DNA of 5,029 bases from contig JAUVWB010000152.1 in assembly GCA_030604345.1 (NCBI GenBank), positions 1 through 5,029 of the forward strand. The letters are read 5' to 3'. This DNA is from Desulfofustis sp. GTDB taxonomy: Bacteria; Desulfobacterota; Desulfobulbia; Desulfobulbales; Desulfocapsaceae. This document shows positions 1 to 5,029 of this stretch, piece by piece. The notes under the pieces are model-generated. The model had not been told where the DNA came from. It was given only the letters and a program-made list of their open reading frames with translations, and ran no database searches. The translations under genes were made by a program, and so were the position numbers. The stretch's first letter is position 1. Each line of letters begins with the position of its first letter.

Positions 1-338
1 ATCTGGTCCGGCGTGCGGATAAAGGCCATCCGCCCATCCCGCGGCGGACGGAGAATCGTCACCCCCTTGTCCATGAGCATTTGACAATAGTCGTAGATGT
101 TTTCCACACTGAAAGCCAGATGGCCGAAATTATCGCCACCGCTATACGGGGTTTCGCGGTCCCAGTTGTGGGTCAGCTCGATCTCCGGTTCCCCCGGCGC
201 CGTGGCCAGGAAGATGAGGGTAAACCTTCCTTCCGGATATTCTTTGCGACGGGTTTCCACCAAGCCGAGTTTCTCGGTGAAAAAAGAGACAGATTCGTCC
301 ACATCTTTGACCCGAATCATGGTATGCAAGTATCTCAT
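1..338 (-). CDS. gloA: Lactoylglutathione lyase (glyoxalase I), 3' end cut by window edge
   Basis: Glyoxalase I converts the hemithioacetal of methylglyoxal and glutathione (or a related thiol) to S-lactoylglutathione in the cytosol, detoxifying a by-product of triose metabolism. The 112 residues in the window begin MRYLHTMIRVKDVDESVSFF, the typical start of bacterial GloA. The metal ligands of the E. coli enzyme are matched by His5, Glu54 (in IELTHNW) and His73 (in NFGHLAFSV). The fourth ligand, a Glu in the final DPDG-x-x-IEL segment, should lie just beyond the edge, since the visible part stops at TPDQ and the usual length is about 125-145 residues. The ATG at 338 is preceded by AAGGGAAG (343-350), a plausible ribosome binding site. 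The gene lies 181 bp downstream of the lipoprotein gene on the same strand; co-transcription is possible but no promoter or terminator between them is clear. The family is a firm call; substrate thiol and metal are inferred. Confidence 0.93.
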   Translation of the reverse strand, partial: MRYLHTMIRVKDVDESVSFFTEKLGLVETRRKEYPEGRFTLIFLATAPGEPEIELTHNWDRETPYSGGDNFGHLAFSVENIYDYCQMLMDKGVTILRPPRDGRMAFIRTPDQ

Positions 339-519
339 CGTTCTTCCCTTTTTTGTGTGCTCGCTTCAGTTGCTGACACGGCGCCGGAAATGTCGTCGCG
401 GGGACGGCTCGCTGCTGAGAGACACACGAAACGGTAGCACAGAACGGGGATCCTGGGCTCCGGGGTCGGTCCTTCAGCCGCACTGTGCGAGCCGTTGTCC
501 GATAGATGGACGGTACCGC

Positions 520-1083
520 TTATTGCGTCTTTTCAGCGGCCTTTTCCTTTACTTCGGCGGCAGCCTGTTCGGTTGCGGCAGCGGCGCTTTCAGTAGCTTC
601 AGCGGCTTTTTCCTTGGCGGTTGTCGCCGCTTCTCCGGCAGTTGCCGCCGCCTCTTTACCGACCTCGACGGCGCCTTCCTTGACCTCGGTGGCGGTTTGT
701 TGGGCGGTGTCTACCGTTTTTTGCGAGATTTCTGCAGCTTTTTCCTTGACCTTGGCGGCTGCCTGTTCAGTAGCAGCGGCGGCCTGCTCGGTTATCCGGG
801 CCGCCTTCTCTTTGACCTCTGCAGCGACCTGTTTGGTGGTGGATACCGTTTGTTCAGAGAGTCGAGCTGCCTTTTCCTGTGCTTCAACAGCAGTCTCTTT
901 AGTGGCTGAGATTGCCTTGTTGGTGGCTTCGGCAGCCTTGTTGGTGGCGTCGACTACCGCTTCCTTGGTGGCGGAAACGGCTTGCTTGGTTTTATCTGCG
1001 GCCTGCTCCGTGTCCTCACTGCTGCAACCGGCGGTAGAGGCAAGCAATAAAAGACTACCCAGAACCACGGGAACGATTTTCAT
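520..1083 (-). CDS. Alanine/lysine/glutamate-rich lipoprotein with LEA-like 11-residue repeats
   Basis: A 187-residue predicted lipoprotein. Residues 1-19 form a signal peptide with Lys2, a hydrophobic core (VVLGSLLLLA) and the lipobox T17-A18-G19-C20. Ser at +2 after the lipidated Cys20 suggests outer-membrane sorting if the host is diderm and follows the E. coli rule. The mature part (residues 21-187) divides without gaps into fifteen 11-residue units plus a final TQ. Two unit types alternate: T-x-Q-A-x-x-A-T-x-x-x and A-A-E-V-K-E-K-A-A-E-x. It has no Phe, Tyr, Trp, His, Pro or Met and no other Cys, so one long amphipathic helix is expected. The second unit type resembles the group 3 LEA motif (TAQAAKEKAGE), which suggests a membrane- or desiccation-protective or structural envelope role; this is inference. 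Start choice: ATG preceded by AAGGAG seven bases upstream. A weak sigma70-like promoter candidate lies at 1178-1205. Exact function is unknown. Confidence 0.86.
   Translation of the reverse strand: MKIVPVVLGSLLLLASTAGCSSEDTEQAADKTKQAVSATKEAVVDATNKAAEATNKAISATKETAVEAQEKAARLSEQTVSTTKQVAAEVKEKAARITEQAAAATEQAAAKVKEKAAEISQKTVDTAQQTATEVKEGAVEVGKEAAATAGEAATTAKEKAAEATESAAAATEQAAAEVKEKAAEKTQ
529..1023 (-). repeat. Hendecad array: 15 x 33 bp, paired as 7 x 66 bp units
   Basis: The codons for residues 21-185 of the lipoprotein make 15 in-phase 33-bp units. After the first unit they pair into seven 66-bp (22-residue) units covering 529-990. Units 4 and 7 of the 22-residue series are identical at 19 of 22 positions (differences at unit positions 3, 14 and 22), while their DNA shows many third-base changes. 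This points to old internal duplication with protein-level conservation, not recent slippage. Confidence 0.85.
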
Positions 1084-1090
1084 GTCAGAG

Positions 1091-1096
1091 CTCCTT
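1091..1096 (-). promoter_or_regulatory. Ribosome binding site of the lipoprotein gene
   Basis: AAGGAG on the minus strand, seven bases before the ATG at 1083. It fixes the start at the codon that begins the signal peptide. Confidence 0.85.
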
Positions 1097-1177
1097 TTCG
1101 TATGGATGCGCGTGGATGACGAACATCGCCTGAATGGTTTTTACGAAGGGCGGCTTTACCAAGCCAATGTAGCAAAA

Positions 1178-1205
1178 CGAATATGCATTGATGGGACCAA
1201 GTCAA
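1178..1205 (-). promoter_or_regulatory. Candidate sigma70-type promoter for the lipoprotein gene
   Basis: On the minus strand, TTGACT (1200-1205) is separated by 16 bp from TATTCG (1178-1183). The -35 box is good (5 of 6 to TTGACA) but the -10 box is weak (3 of 6). A transcript starting near 1171 would have a leader of about 88 bases, with a perfect 5-bp stem and 4-base loop (GGCTT-N4-AAGCC on the minus strand, 1152-1165) near its 5' end. This is a pattern match only. Confidence 0.35.
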
Positions 1206-1395
1206 GCAGCTCAAGTCGGCCATCCACGCGGCACGGAGTGTGGTGCAGCCGGGAGAGGCTGGATACGGATGGGCTGCCGGTGGGTGCTGGTGTGCAGGGG
1301 ACTTGGTGTCATGAAGATGAGACAAAAAGACATTCGGGGATGAAGGCTAACAGCCTCATGGTGTACAATGGGCATGATGTTCACCAGGCGGAGGT

Positions 1396-1443
1396 GTCCG
1401 GATCCGGACTGGGGGTCGCCGGACGCTCCTGGCCACAGTGGCC
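1396..1443. promoter_or_regulatory. Two dyads upstream of panE, possible operator or leader structure
   Basis: A perfect 14-bp palindrome GTCCGGATCCGGAC (1396-1409) is followed by GGCCAC-A-GTGGCC (1431-1443, 6-bp arms around one base). The second dyad ends 45 bp before the panE start codon. A further CCGGAC at 1419-1424 could pair with the left arm of the first palindrome, so alternative RNA folding is possible. A regulator site or leader fold is inference; dyads arise by chance in GC-rich DNA. Confidence 0.3.
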
Positions 1444-1488
1444 GAGGTCCCACACGTGGTAGAAAGCTTCAGCAGACAAAGAGGCACT

Positions 1489-2415
1489 ATGAAGATAGCA
1501 ATCATGGGAAGCGGTGGTGTCGGTGGTTATTTCGGGGCGAAGCTGGCCGCTGCCGGCTATGACGTAACGTTCATTGCCCGGGGAGGCCATCTCCAGGCGA
1601 TACAGCGGGATGGCTTGCGAATACGGAGTCCGCTTGGCGACCTTGTCGTCCGGCAACCGCAGATAACTGAGCGTCCGGAGGACGTGGGGCCGGTCGATCT
1701 GGTGCTGTTTGCCGTCAAGCTCTGGGATACGGAATCTGCAGCTGAGGCGATCGAGCCGCTGATCGGTCCCGGGACCGGGATCCTCTCGTTGCAGAACGGG
1801 GTGGTCAAGGATGAGATTCTCGCAGATCGTTTCGGCCGTTCCGCCATTATCGGCGGAGTCTGTTACATAGCTGCCGCCATCGGAGAACCCGGCGTTATCG
1901 TGCATACCGGTACCATGCAGAGAGTGGTATTCGGCGAGTACGACGGTTCACGGTCGAAGCGAGTGACCCGCTTGTTTGACGCCTGTTCAAAGGCCGGGAT
2001 AGAGAGTGAGATCAGCGACGATATCCGCCGGGCCATCTGGGAGAAGTTCGTCTTTCTGTGTGGGCTGTCCGCTACTACCGCCACCACCCGTTGCCCCATC
2101 GGCGTGGTGCGATCCCATGCGCCGGCCCGACATTTACTTGCCAGCGTCATGGGGGAGGTCGTGGCCGTCGGCGGCGCCGAAGGGGTGGCCTTGTCTCCCG
2201 ATTTTGTCGAGGATCGTCTGCGGTTTTGTGATCGATTGCCGCACGACATGACCTCATCCATGCATCATGATCTGGAGCGGGGAAACCGACTTGAAGTGGC
2301 TTGGCTGAGCGGTGATGTGAGCCGGCGCGGTACGCGTCTCGGGGTGGCGGTACCTTACAATACGGCGGTATACGATATCCTGGCCGTACATGCCGCCGGG
2401 CGATCGGAACAATAG
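1489..2415 (+). CDS. panE: 2-dehydropantoate 2-reductase (ketopantoate reductase)
   Basis: This cytosolic enzyme reduces 2-dehydropantoate to (R)-pantoate with NADPH, a step of pantothenate and coenzyme A synthesis. The 308-residue protein has the usual PanE/ApbA family length. The N-terminal Rossmann domain shows the dinucleotide loop G-S-G-G-V-G-G-Y-F-G at residues 7-16. Lys77 (in FAVKLWDT) and Asn103 (in SLQNGV) match E. coli Lys72 and Asn98. In the helical C-terminal domain, Lys186 (in IWEKFVF) fits the catalytic lysine (E. coli Lys176), Ser256/Ser257 (in MTSSM) the substrate serine, and Glu269 (in NRLEVAWLSG) the catalytic glutamate (Glu256). The start is the ATG at 1489, because the Rossmann strand MKIAIMGSGGVGG begins there; an in-frame GTG at 1438 would add 17 residues of no family likeness. 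The ribosome binding site (AGAGG, 1480-1484) is modest and close. No other pantothenate gene is adjacent. The family has paralogues acting on other 2-oxo acids, so exact substrate is probable, not proven. Confidence 0.88.
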   Translation: MKIAIMGSGGVGGYFGAKLAAAGYDVTFIARGGHLQAIQRDGLRIRSPLGDLVVRQPQITERPEDVGPVDLVLFAVKLWDTESAAEAIEPLIGPGTGILSLQNGVVKDEILADRFGRSAIIGGVCYIAAAIGEPGVIVHTGTMQRVVFGEYDGSRSKRVTRLFDACSKAGIESEISDDIRRAIWEKFVFLCGLSATTATTRCPIGVVRSHAPARHLLASVMGEVVAVGGAEGVALSPDFVEDRLRFCDRLPHDMTSSMHHDLERGNRLEVAWLSGDVSRRGTRLGVAVPYNTAVYDILAVHAAGRSEQ

Positions 2416-2582
2416 GAAAGCCCGCCCGGTATTGCGCCCGTCCTTTCAGTGATGAGAGCCCTGTTCTGGCCGACAGCCGGGAAGGTCCGAGTTCAACCAT
2501 GCGGTATTGCTGTCCACCGCTGTTGGTTGGATGAGAATTCTTTCTGGTCGCGCCGTTTCTGGTGTGGTACCGTGTTGTTCTC

Positions 2583-2601
2583 TTTGAGAATCTGTCTCAA
2601 A
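2583..2601. promoter_or_regulatory. Perfect 7+7 inverted repeat, possible operator
   Basis: TTTGAGA (2583-2589), five bases, then TCTCAAA (2595-2601). The dyad ends nine bases before the candidate -35 box at 2611, a common place for an activator site. It is not a standard FNR site (TTGAT-N4-ATCAA), and no T-tract follows as a terminator would need. Binding by a dimeric regulator is inference. Confidence 0.4.
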
Positions 2602-2610
2602 CGATTGTGC

Positions 2611-2639
2611 TTGTATTTACCTGACGGGAAAACTATGTT
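2611..2639 (+). promoter_or_regulatory. Weak sigma70-like promoter candidate for the hydrogenase operon
   Basis: TTGTAT (2611-2616), 17 bp, then TATGTT (2634-2639). The boxes match the consensus at 3 and 4 of 6 bases. The weak -35 box would fit an activator-dependent promoter with the dyad just upstream. The pattern could be fortuitous. Confidence 0.3.
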
Positions 2640-2726
2640 GAATCATTTAGTTGATGATAGTCTGACGCGATAACGAAATGCACCTGATACTTTCAAGAGG
2701 GTACGTATGGGGGCAACAATACTTAT

Positions 2727-2733
2727 GGGAGGT
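2727..2733 (+). promoter_or_regulatory. Strong ribosome binding site that sets a GTG start
   Basis: GGGAGGT, seven bases before the GTG at 2741. It argues against the in-frame ATG at 2678, which has no purine-rich site upstream and would add 21 residues (MHLILSRGYVWGQQ...) unlike the rest of the protein. Confidence 0.8.
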
Positions 2734-2740
2734 AGTTTCC

Positions 2741-3244
2741 GTGGAAGAAATACATGAAATTCGCAAACGCAGAAGAACCCTGCAGGAAACGATGAATTTC
2801 ATGGCGGCTCTGTCAGCGGGGATCGAACCGATTCTTGGCCGGGGGGCCAACAGTATGACCATGTCGGCTGGCCGGAACTTGGGGCGCAAATTCTCCGAGA
2901 ACGCGGCCAAGACCGATGATCTGTTGGCCGCCATCGACGAAGTGCGCCGGGTACTTGAACAAAATCACTGTTTGTGGGGGTTTGAGCCATTCAAACCGAA
3001 AGGACAGCAGGATCTGGTGACTGTCAATGAAAATGGTGAAGCCCAGATGCTGCTCGTTTTCCGTGACTGCATGATCCGCCAGGCGCTGTTCCGCTTCGGC
3101 CATCCCCAGCAGGGGTCTTTGTGCAACATGATGTACGGCTTTTTCGCCGGTGCTCTGGAGACGATCATGGGCCGGAAAGCCCGATTGGAGATCAAACATG
3201 CCGGGGAAAACGCCTGCCTCAAGGTGTTGACCATTGCCGCCTGA
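2741..3244 (+). CDS. V4R-like predicted small-molecule-binding protein, first gene of the hydrogenase operon
   Basis: A 167-residue soluble protein without signal peptide or membrane segment. Residues 1-20 are charged and probably helical (EEIHEIRKRRRTLQETM). The rest follows the V4R (4-vinyl reductase, hydrocarbon-binding) pattern as I recall it: ILGRGANSM then AGRNLGRKF (residues 31-51), a helix ending near Cys77, a central strand region with FRDCMIR (107-113), and GSLCNMMYGFFAGALE (125-140) followed by a final Cys159. V4R proteins usually end in two cysteines; here His153 stands where the first is expected. Cys77, Cys110, Cys128 and Cys159 could bind metal or sense redox state. It lies 28 bp before the hydrogenase small subunit and is probably co-transcribed, so a role in sensing, assembling or modulating the hydrogenase is inferred. 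The V4R assignment comes from reading the pattern without a profile search; a lineage-specific family of unknown fold remains possible. No annotated function is recognised. Confidence 0.78.
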   Translation: MEEIHEIRKRRRTLQETMNFMAALSAGIEPILGRGANSMTMSAGRNLGRKFSENAAKTDDLLAAIDEVRRVLEQNHCLWGFEPFKPKGQQDLVTVNENGEAQMLLVFRDCMIRQALFRFGHPQQGSLCNMMYGFFAGALETIMGRKARLEIKHAGENACLKVLTIAA

Positions 3245-3272
3245 ACCGGGCGCAACCAGAAAGGAATCGATC

Positions 3273-4214
3273 ATGAATGGCGAGAAGATACGACTGAATA
3301 CCGATTGGCTGTGCGACTGCGGCGGTTGCCACGTGGCGCTGGTCGATCTGCATGAAAAGATATTGAACGTCCTGGAGTCGGTGACCATTCAGCATTGCCC
3401 GGTGCTCACCGATATCAAGGATTATCCTGAGGCCGACATCGGCATCCTGACCGGTTCGATCCGGACTGAGCATGATCGCCATGCCGCCGAGGAGATGCGC
3501 AAAAAATGCAAGACCATCATCGCCTTCGGGACGTGTGCCGTCTACGGTGGTTTGCACGGAGCCGGGTTGGCTCATTCCCGTGAAGAGATCATCGACCATG
3601 TCTATCGGCATAATCCGACCACCCGAACCGACATCATCCCCGATGCCGAGGTAACCGAGCTGGCCAAGATGGTGACGCCGATCGACGAGGTAATCGATGT
3701 CGATCTGTATCTGCCCGGCTGTCCGCCCCACCCGCATTTCATCTTCGAGAGCCTGGCAACGCTGATCGAAAAGCGGCAACCGCGAGTAACCCAGGATCCG
3801 GTCTGCGCGCGGTGCCAGCGTACAATGAGCAAGGGTGATGCGTCTGCCATCAAAAACACCCTGGGCGGGGTACCGGACGACGCCATCTGTTTCCTCAGCC
3901 AGGGGTATGTCTGTCTCGGCTCGGTGACGCTGGATCGCTGTCTGGCGCCATGCCCCAACCATGGTGTGGCCTGCACCGGATGCGCCGGGCCGACCATGCA
4001 GATCCTCACCGAGCCGAACCGTGATATCCGCACCGAGGTCAGTGACCGGATGTCGAGGCTCACGGCCATCGATGCCGAGACCATCAAGCGTCATATGGAA
4101 AGAACGGCCAAGACCCAATACGCCTATGCGATGGCCACCAAGATGATCGGCAGCAAGCCGACGTTTCTGATAAAAAAATGGATTGCTGACGTGGAGGCGG
4201 GGACTCATGGCTAA
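3273..4214 (+). CDS. [NiFe]-hydrogenase small subunit, group 3 (MvhG-like)
   Basis: This 313-residue cytosolic subunit relays electrons from the NiFe site through iron-sulfur clusters. There is no twin-arginine signal, which separates it from periplasmic group 1 enzymes. The flavodoxin-like N-terminal domain holds the proximal cluster ligands Cys16 and Cys19 (in WLCDCGGCH), Cys88 (in FGTCAVYGG) and Cys150 (in LPGCPPHP). The C-terminal part adds eight cysteines: 178 and 181 (CARC), 206, 214, 223, 227, 234 and 237. Together these suffice for three [4Fe-4S] clusters, as in MvhG and FrhG. The length excludes the short HoxY type (about 180-210 residues). The start is the ATG at 3273 with AAGGA (3261-3265) upstream; an earlier in-frame ATG at 3234 overlaps the preceding gene. 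The stop overlaps the large subunit by 8 bp, implying coupled translation. The group 3c (MvhAG) assignment is most likely; 3b-type and related bacterial enzymes are not fully excluded. Confidence 0.94.
   Translation: MNGEKIRLNTDWLCDCGGCHVALVDLHEKILNVLESVTIQHCPVLTDIKDYPEADIGILTGSIRTEHDRHAAEEMRKKCKTIIAFGTCAVYGGLHGAGLAHSREEIIDHVYRHNPTTRTDIIPDAEVTELAKMVTPIDEVIDVDLYLPGCPPHPHFIFESLATLIEKRQPRVTQDPVCARCQRTMSKGDASAIKNTLGGVPDDAICFLSQGYVCLGSVTLDRCLAPCPNHGVACTGCAGPTMQILTEPNRDIRTEVSDRMSRLTAIDAETIKRHMERTAKTQYAYAMATKMIGSKPTFLIKKWIADVEAGTHG
4193..4197 (+). promoter_or_regulatory. Ribosome binding site of the large subunit, inside the small-subunit gene
   Basis: GGAGG nine bases before the ATG at 4207. It lies within the last codons of the preceding gene, consistent with translational coupling of the two subunits. 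Confidence 0.8.
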
Positions 4215-5029
4215 AACGATACATATCGATCCGGTAACCCGGATAGAAGGGCACGCCCGGATCCTGCTCGAATGCAACGATGCCGGTGCGGTTGAAGAGG
4301 CGTTTTTCATCGTCAACGAATTGCGGGGGTTCGAACGGATTCTGGTCGGCATGGAAGCCCATACCATGCCCCAGGTGACCGCCCGGATCTGCGGCGTCTG
4401 TCCGACCGCCCACCATCTGGTCTCGGCCAAGGCCTTGGACAACGCCGCCGGCGTCGAGCCGCCGCCGGCCGGGCGCCTGCTGCGAGAGTTGATGTACATG
4501 GGACACATGATCCATTCCCATGCCCTGTCGTTGTTCGTGCTGGCCGGTCCCGATCTGGTCTTTGGTTTGGGTGGGGCGGCGGCGACACAGAATATCGTCG
4601 GCATGGTCGACAAGAACCCGGAGCTGAGCAAGAAAGGGCTGCGCCTTCGCTCCCTCGGCCAGAAAATCAACGAGGTGGTCGGCGGCCGCGGTATCCATCC
4701 GGTGACCGCCCTGGCCGGCGGGATCGCTTTTCGGCTCAGCGATGCCCAGTTCGAACGGCTCAAGGAACTGACGGCGGAAGCGGTAACCCTGGTACATGAA
4801 TTGGTCCCGGTGACCAAGGAACTGTTGCTCAAACTGCTCGATGACAATCCGTATCTCCTGGAAAGGCTCAATGTCCCCAGTTGGTATCTGGGTACGGTGA
4901 ACGGCGGCAAGCTTAACGTTTACGACGGTACCTTGCGGGCCATGGATGATGAGGGTCGGGTCCGTGCCGAATTCGGCAGTGTCGATTATGCCAGTTATCT
5001 GGTGGAACGGGCCGTCAAGCGGTCTTACG
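4207..5029 (+). CDS. [NiFe]-hydrogenase large subunit, group 3 (MvhA-like), 3' end cut by window edge
   Basis: This subunit holds the NiFe(CN)2CO active site that splits or forms H2. The first 274 codons are present, read as MAKTIHIDPVTRIEGHARIL onward, with the family hallmark DPVTRIEGH at residues 8-16 and RGFE at 40-43. The N-terminal nickel-ligand motif is R60-I-C62-G-V-C65-P-T-A-H69-H70. Further family features are IHSHALSLFVLAGPD (residues 102-116) and GGRGIHPVTALAGGI (159-173). Large subunits of this type are about 420-480 residues, so roughly a third is missing, including the C-terminal DPCxxC ligand pair and the peptide removed by a maturation protease. HHLVSAKALD after the ligand motif resembles MvhA and also HoxH; the partner subunit's length favours the Mvh type. 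Such enzymes are cytosolic and in known cases feed heterodisulfide reductase through MvhD. Neither gene is in the window, so electron acceptor is unknown. Confidence 0.95.
   Translation, partial: MAKTIHIDPVTRIEGHARILLECNDAGAVEEAFFIVNELRGFERILVGMEAHTMPQVTARICGVCPTAHHLVSAKALDNAAGVEPPPAGRLLRELMYMGHMIHSHALSLFVLAGPDLVFGLGGAAATQNIVGMVDKNPELSKKGLRLRSLGQKINEVVGGRGIHPVTALAGGIAFRLSDAQFERLKELTAEAVTLVHELVPVTKELLLKLLDDNPYLLERLNVPSWYLGTVNGGKLNVYDGTLRAMDDEGRVRAEFGSVDYASYLVERAVKRSY

Larger units (their letters stand above)
1084..1488. other. Divergent intergenic region between the lipoprotein gene and panE
   Basis: This 405-bp stretch lies between two genes transcribed away from each other. I find no convincing gene: short open frames on both strands lack ribosome binding sites and recognisable protein features. 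It holds the lipoprotein ribosome binding site and promoter candidate on the left. On the right are a small stem AGGCT-AAC-AGCCT (1344-1356), an isolated TACAAT (1364-1369) without a matching -35 box, and the two dyads described separately. Promoters for both flanking genes must lie here unless panE is read from further away. Confidence 0.7.
2416..2740. other. Intergenic region between panE and the hydrogenase operon
   Basis: A 325-bp stretch with no supported gene. A GTG-started frame at 2449-2673 has no ribosome binding site and no recognisable protein features. No intrinsic terminator for panE is evident: GAAAG and CTTTC near 2416-2447 could pair, but there is no T-tract and the interior is unpaired. 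The stretch becomes AT-richer after about 2580, where an inverted repeat and a weak promoter candidate lie, consistent with the control region of the downstream operon. Confidence 0.7.

Noticed and set aside
479..489. CGCAC-T-GTGCG dyad downstream of the lipoprotein gene, considered as a terminator
   Set aside because: The arms meet around one base, which leaves only about 3 bp once a loop forms, and no T-tract follows on the minus strand.
97..909. A 270-codon plus-strand open frame rich in Gly, Phe, Leu and Ser
   Set aside because: It runs antisense across both gloA and the lipoprotein gene, and its repeats mirror the lipoprotein units in another frame.
506..1462. A 318-codon plus-strand open frame opposite the lipoprotein gene
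   Set aside because: Its repetitive Ala/Ser/Val sequence is the antisense image of the hendecad codons, and the minus-strand reading has a signal peptide, a lipobox and a good ribosome binding site.
1358..1462. A 34-codon plus-strand open frame upstream of panE that could be a leader peptide
   Set aside because: It has no good ribosome binding site, no run of regulatory codons, and includes the palindromes that better explain the sequence.
2416..2447. A possible panE terminator from GAAAG pairing with CTTTC
   Set aside because: The stem is only 5 bp, the 20-odd interior bases do not pair, and there is no T-tract.
2570..2600. A sigma54-type promoter around TGGTACCGTGTTGTT
   Set aside because: The spacing between the GG and the TTG element is one base off and the GC of the -12 box is missing.
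2449..2673. A 74-codon plus-strand open frame between panE and the hydrogenase operon
   Set aside because: It starts at GTG with no ribosome binding site, has no recognisable motif, and overlaps the likely control region.
3219..4910. A 563-codon open frame on the minus strand, opposite both hydrogenase genes
   Set aside because: It is antisense to two well-recognised genes, its protein is rich in Arg, Ser and Pro with no family likeness, and GC-rich third positions of the true genes explain the lack of stops.

Overview
The window is a moderately GC-rich bacterial chromosome segment. Its genes suggest an anaerobe: a cytosolic group 3 [NiFe]-hydrogenase with an MvhG-type small subunit that carries enough cysteines for three [4Fe-4S] clusters, beside a glyoxalase I, a diderm-type lipoprotein and a ketopantoate reductase. 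A sulfate- or sulfur-metabolising member of the Desulfobacterota (former Deltaproteobacteria) fits best. That placement is an inference from gene content and protein style, because no marker gene is present.

Left part, minus strand (1-1083). A lipoprotein gene (1083 to 520) is followed 181 bp downstream by the 5' part of gloA, lactoylglutathione lyase (338 to the window edge). The mature lipoprotein is an uninterrupted array of 11-residue units (15 units plus 2 residues), grouped as seven 22-residue pairs. It resembles group 3 LEA proteins and other hendecad helices.

Middle (1084-2740). A 405-bp divergent intergenic region separates the lipoprotein gene from panE (1489-2415, plus strand) and holds two dyads just upstream of panE. 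A 325-bp gap follows panE. It holds a perfect 7+7 inverted repeat and a weak promoter candidate, probably the control region of the next operon.

Right part, plus strand (2741-5029). A tight three-gene unit begins with a V4R-like predicted ligand-binding protein that starts at GTG behind a strong ribosome binding site. The hydrogenase small subunit follows after 28 bp, and the large subunit overlaps it by 8 bp and runs off the window. The large subunit shows the N-terminal CxxC nickel ligands; its C-terminal pair lies beyond the edge. Group 3c enzymes normally hand electrons to MvhD and heterodisulfide reductase, but no mvhD or hdr gene lies directly upstream, where a V4R-like gene sits instead. 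That arrangement is the most interesting feature here, together with the regular lipoprotein repeat. I see no mobile element, CRISPR array, tRNA or rRNA, and no convincing intrinsic terminator.
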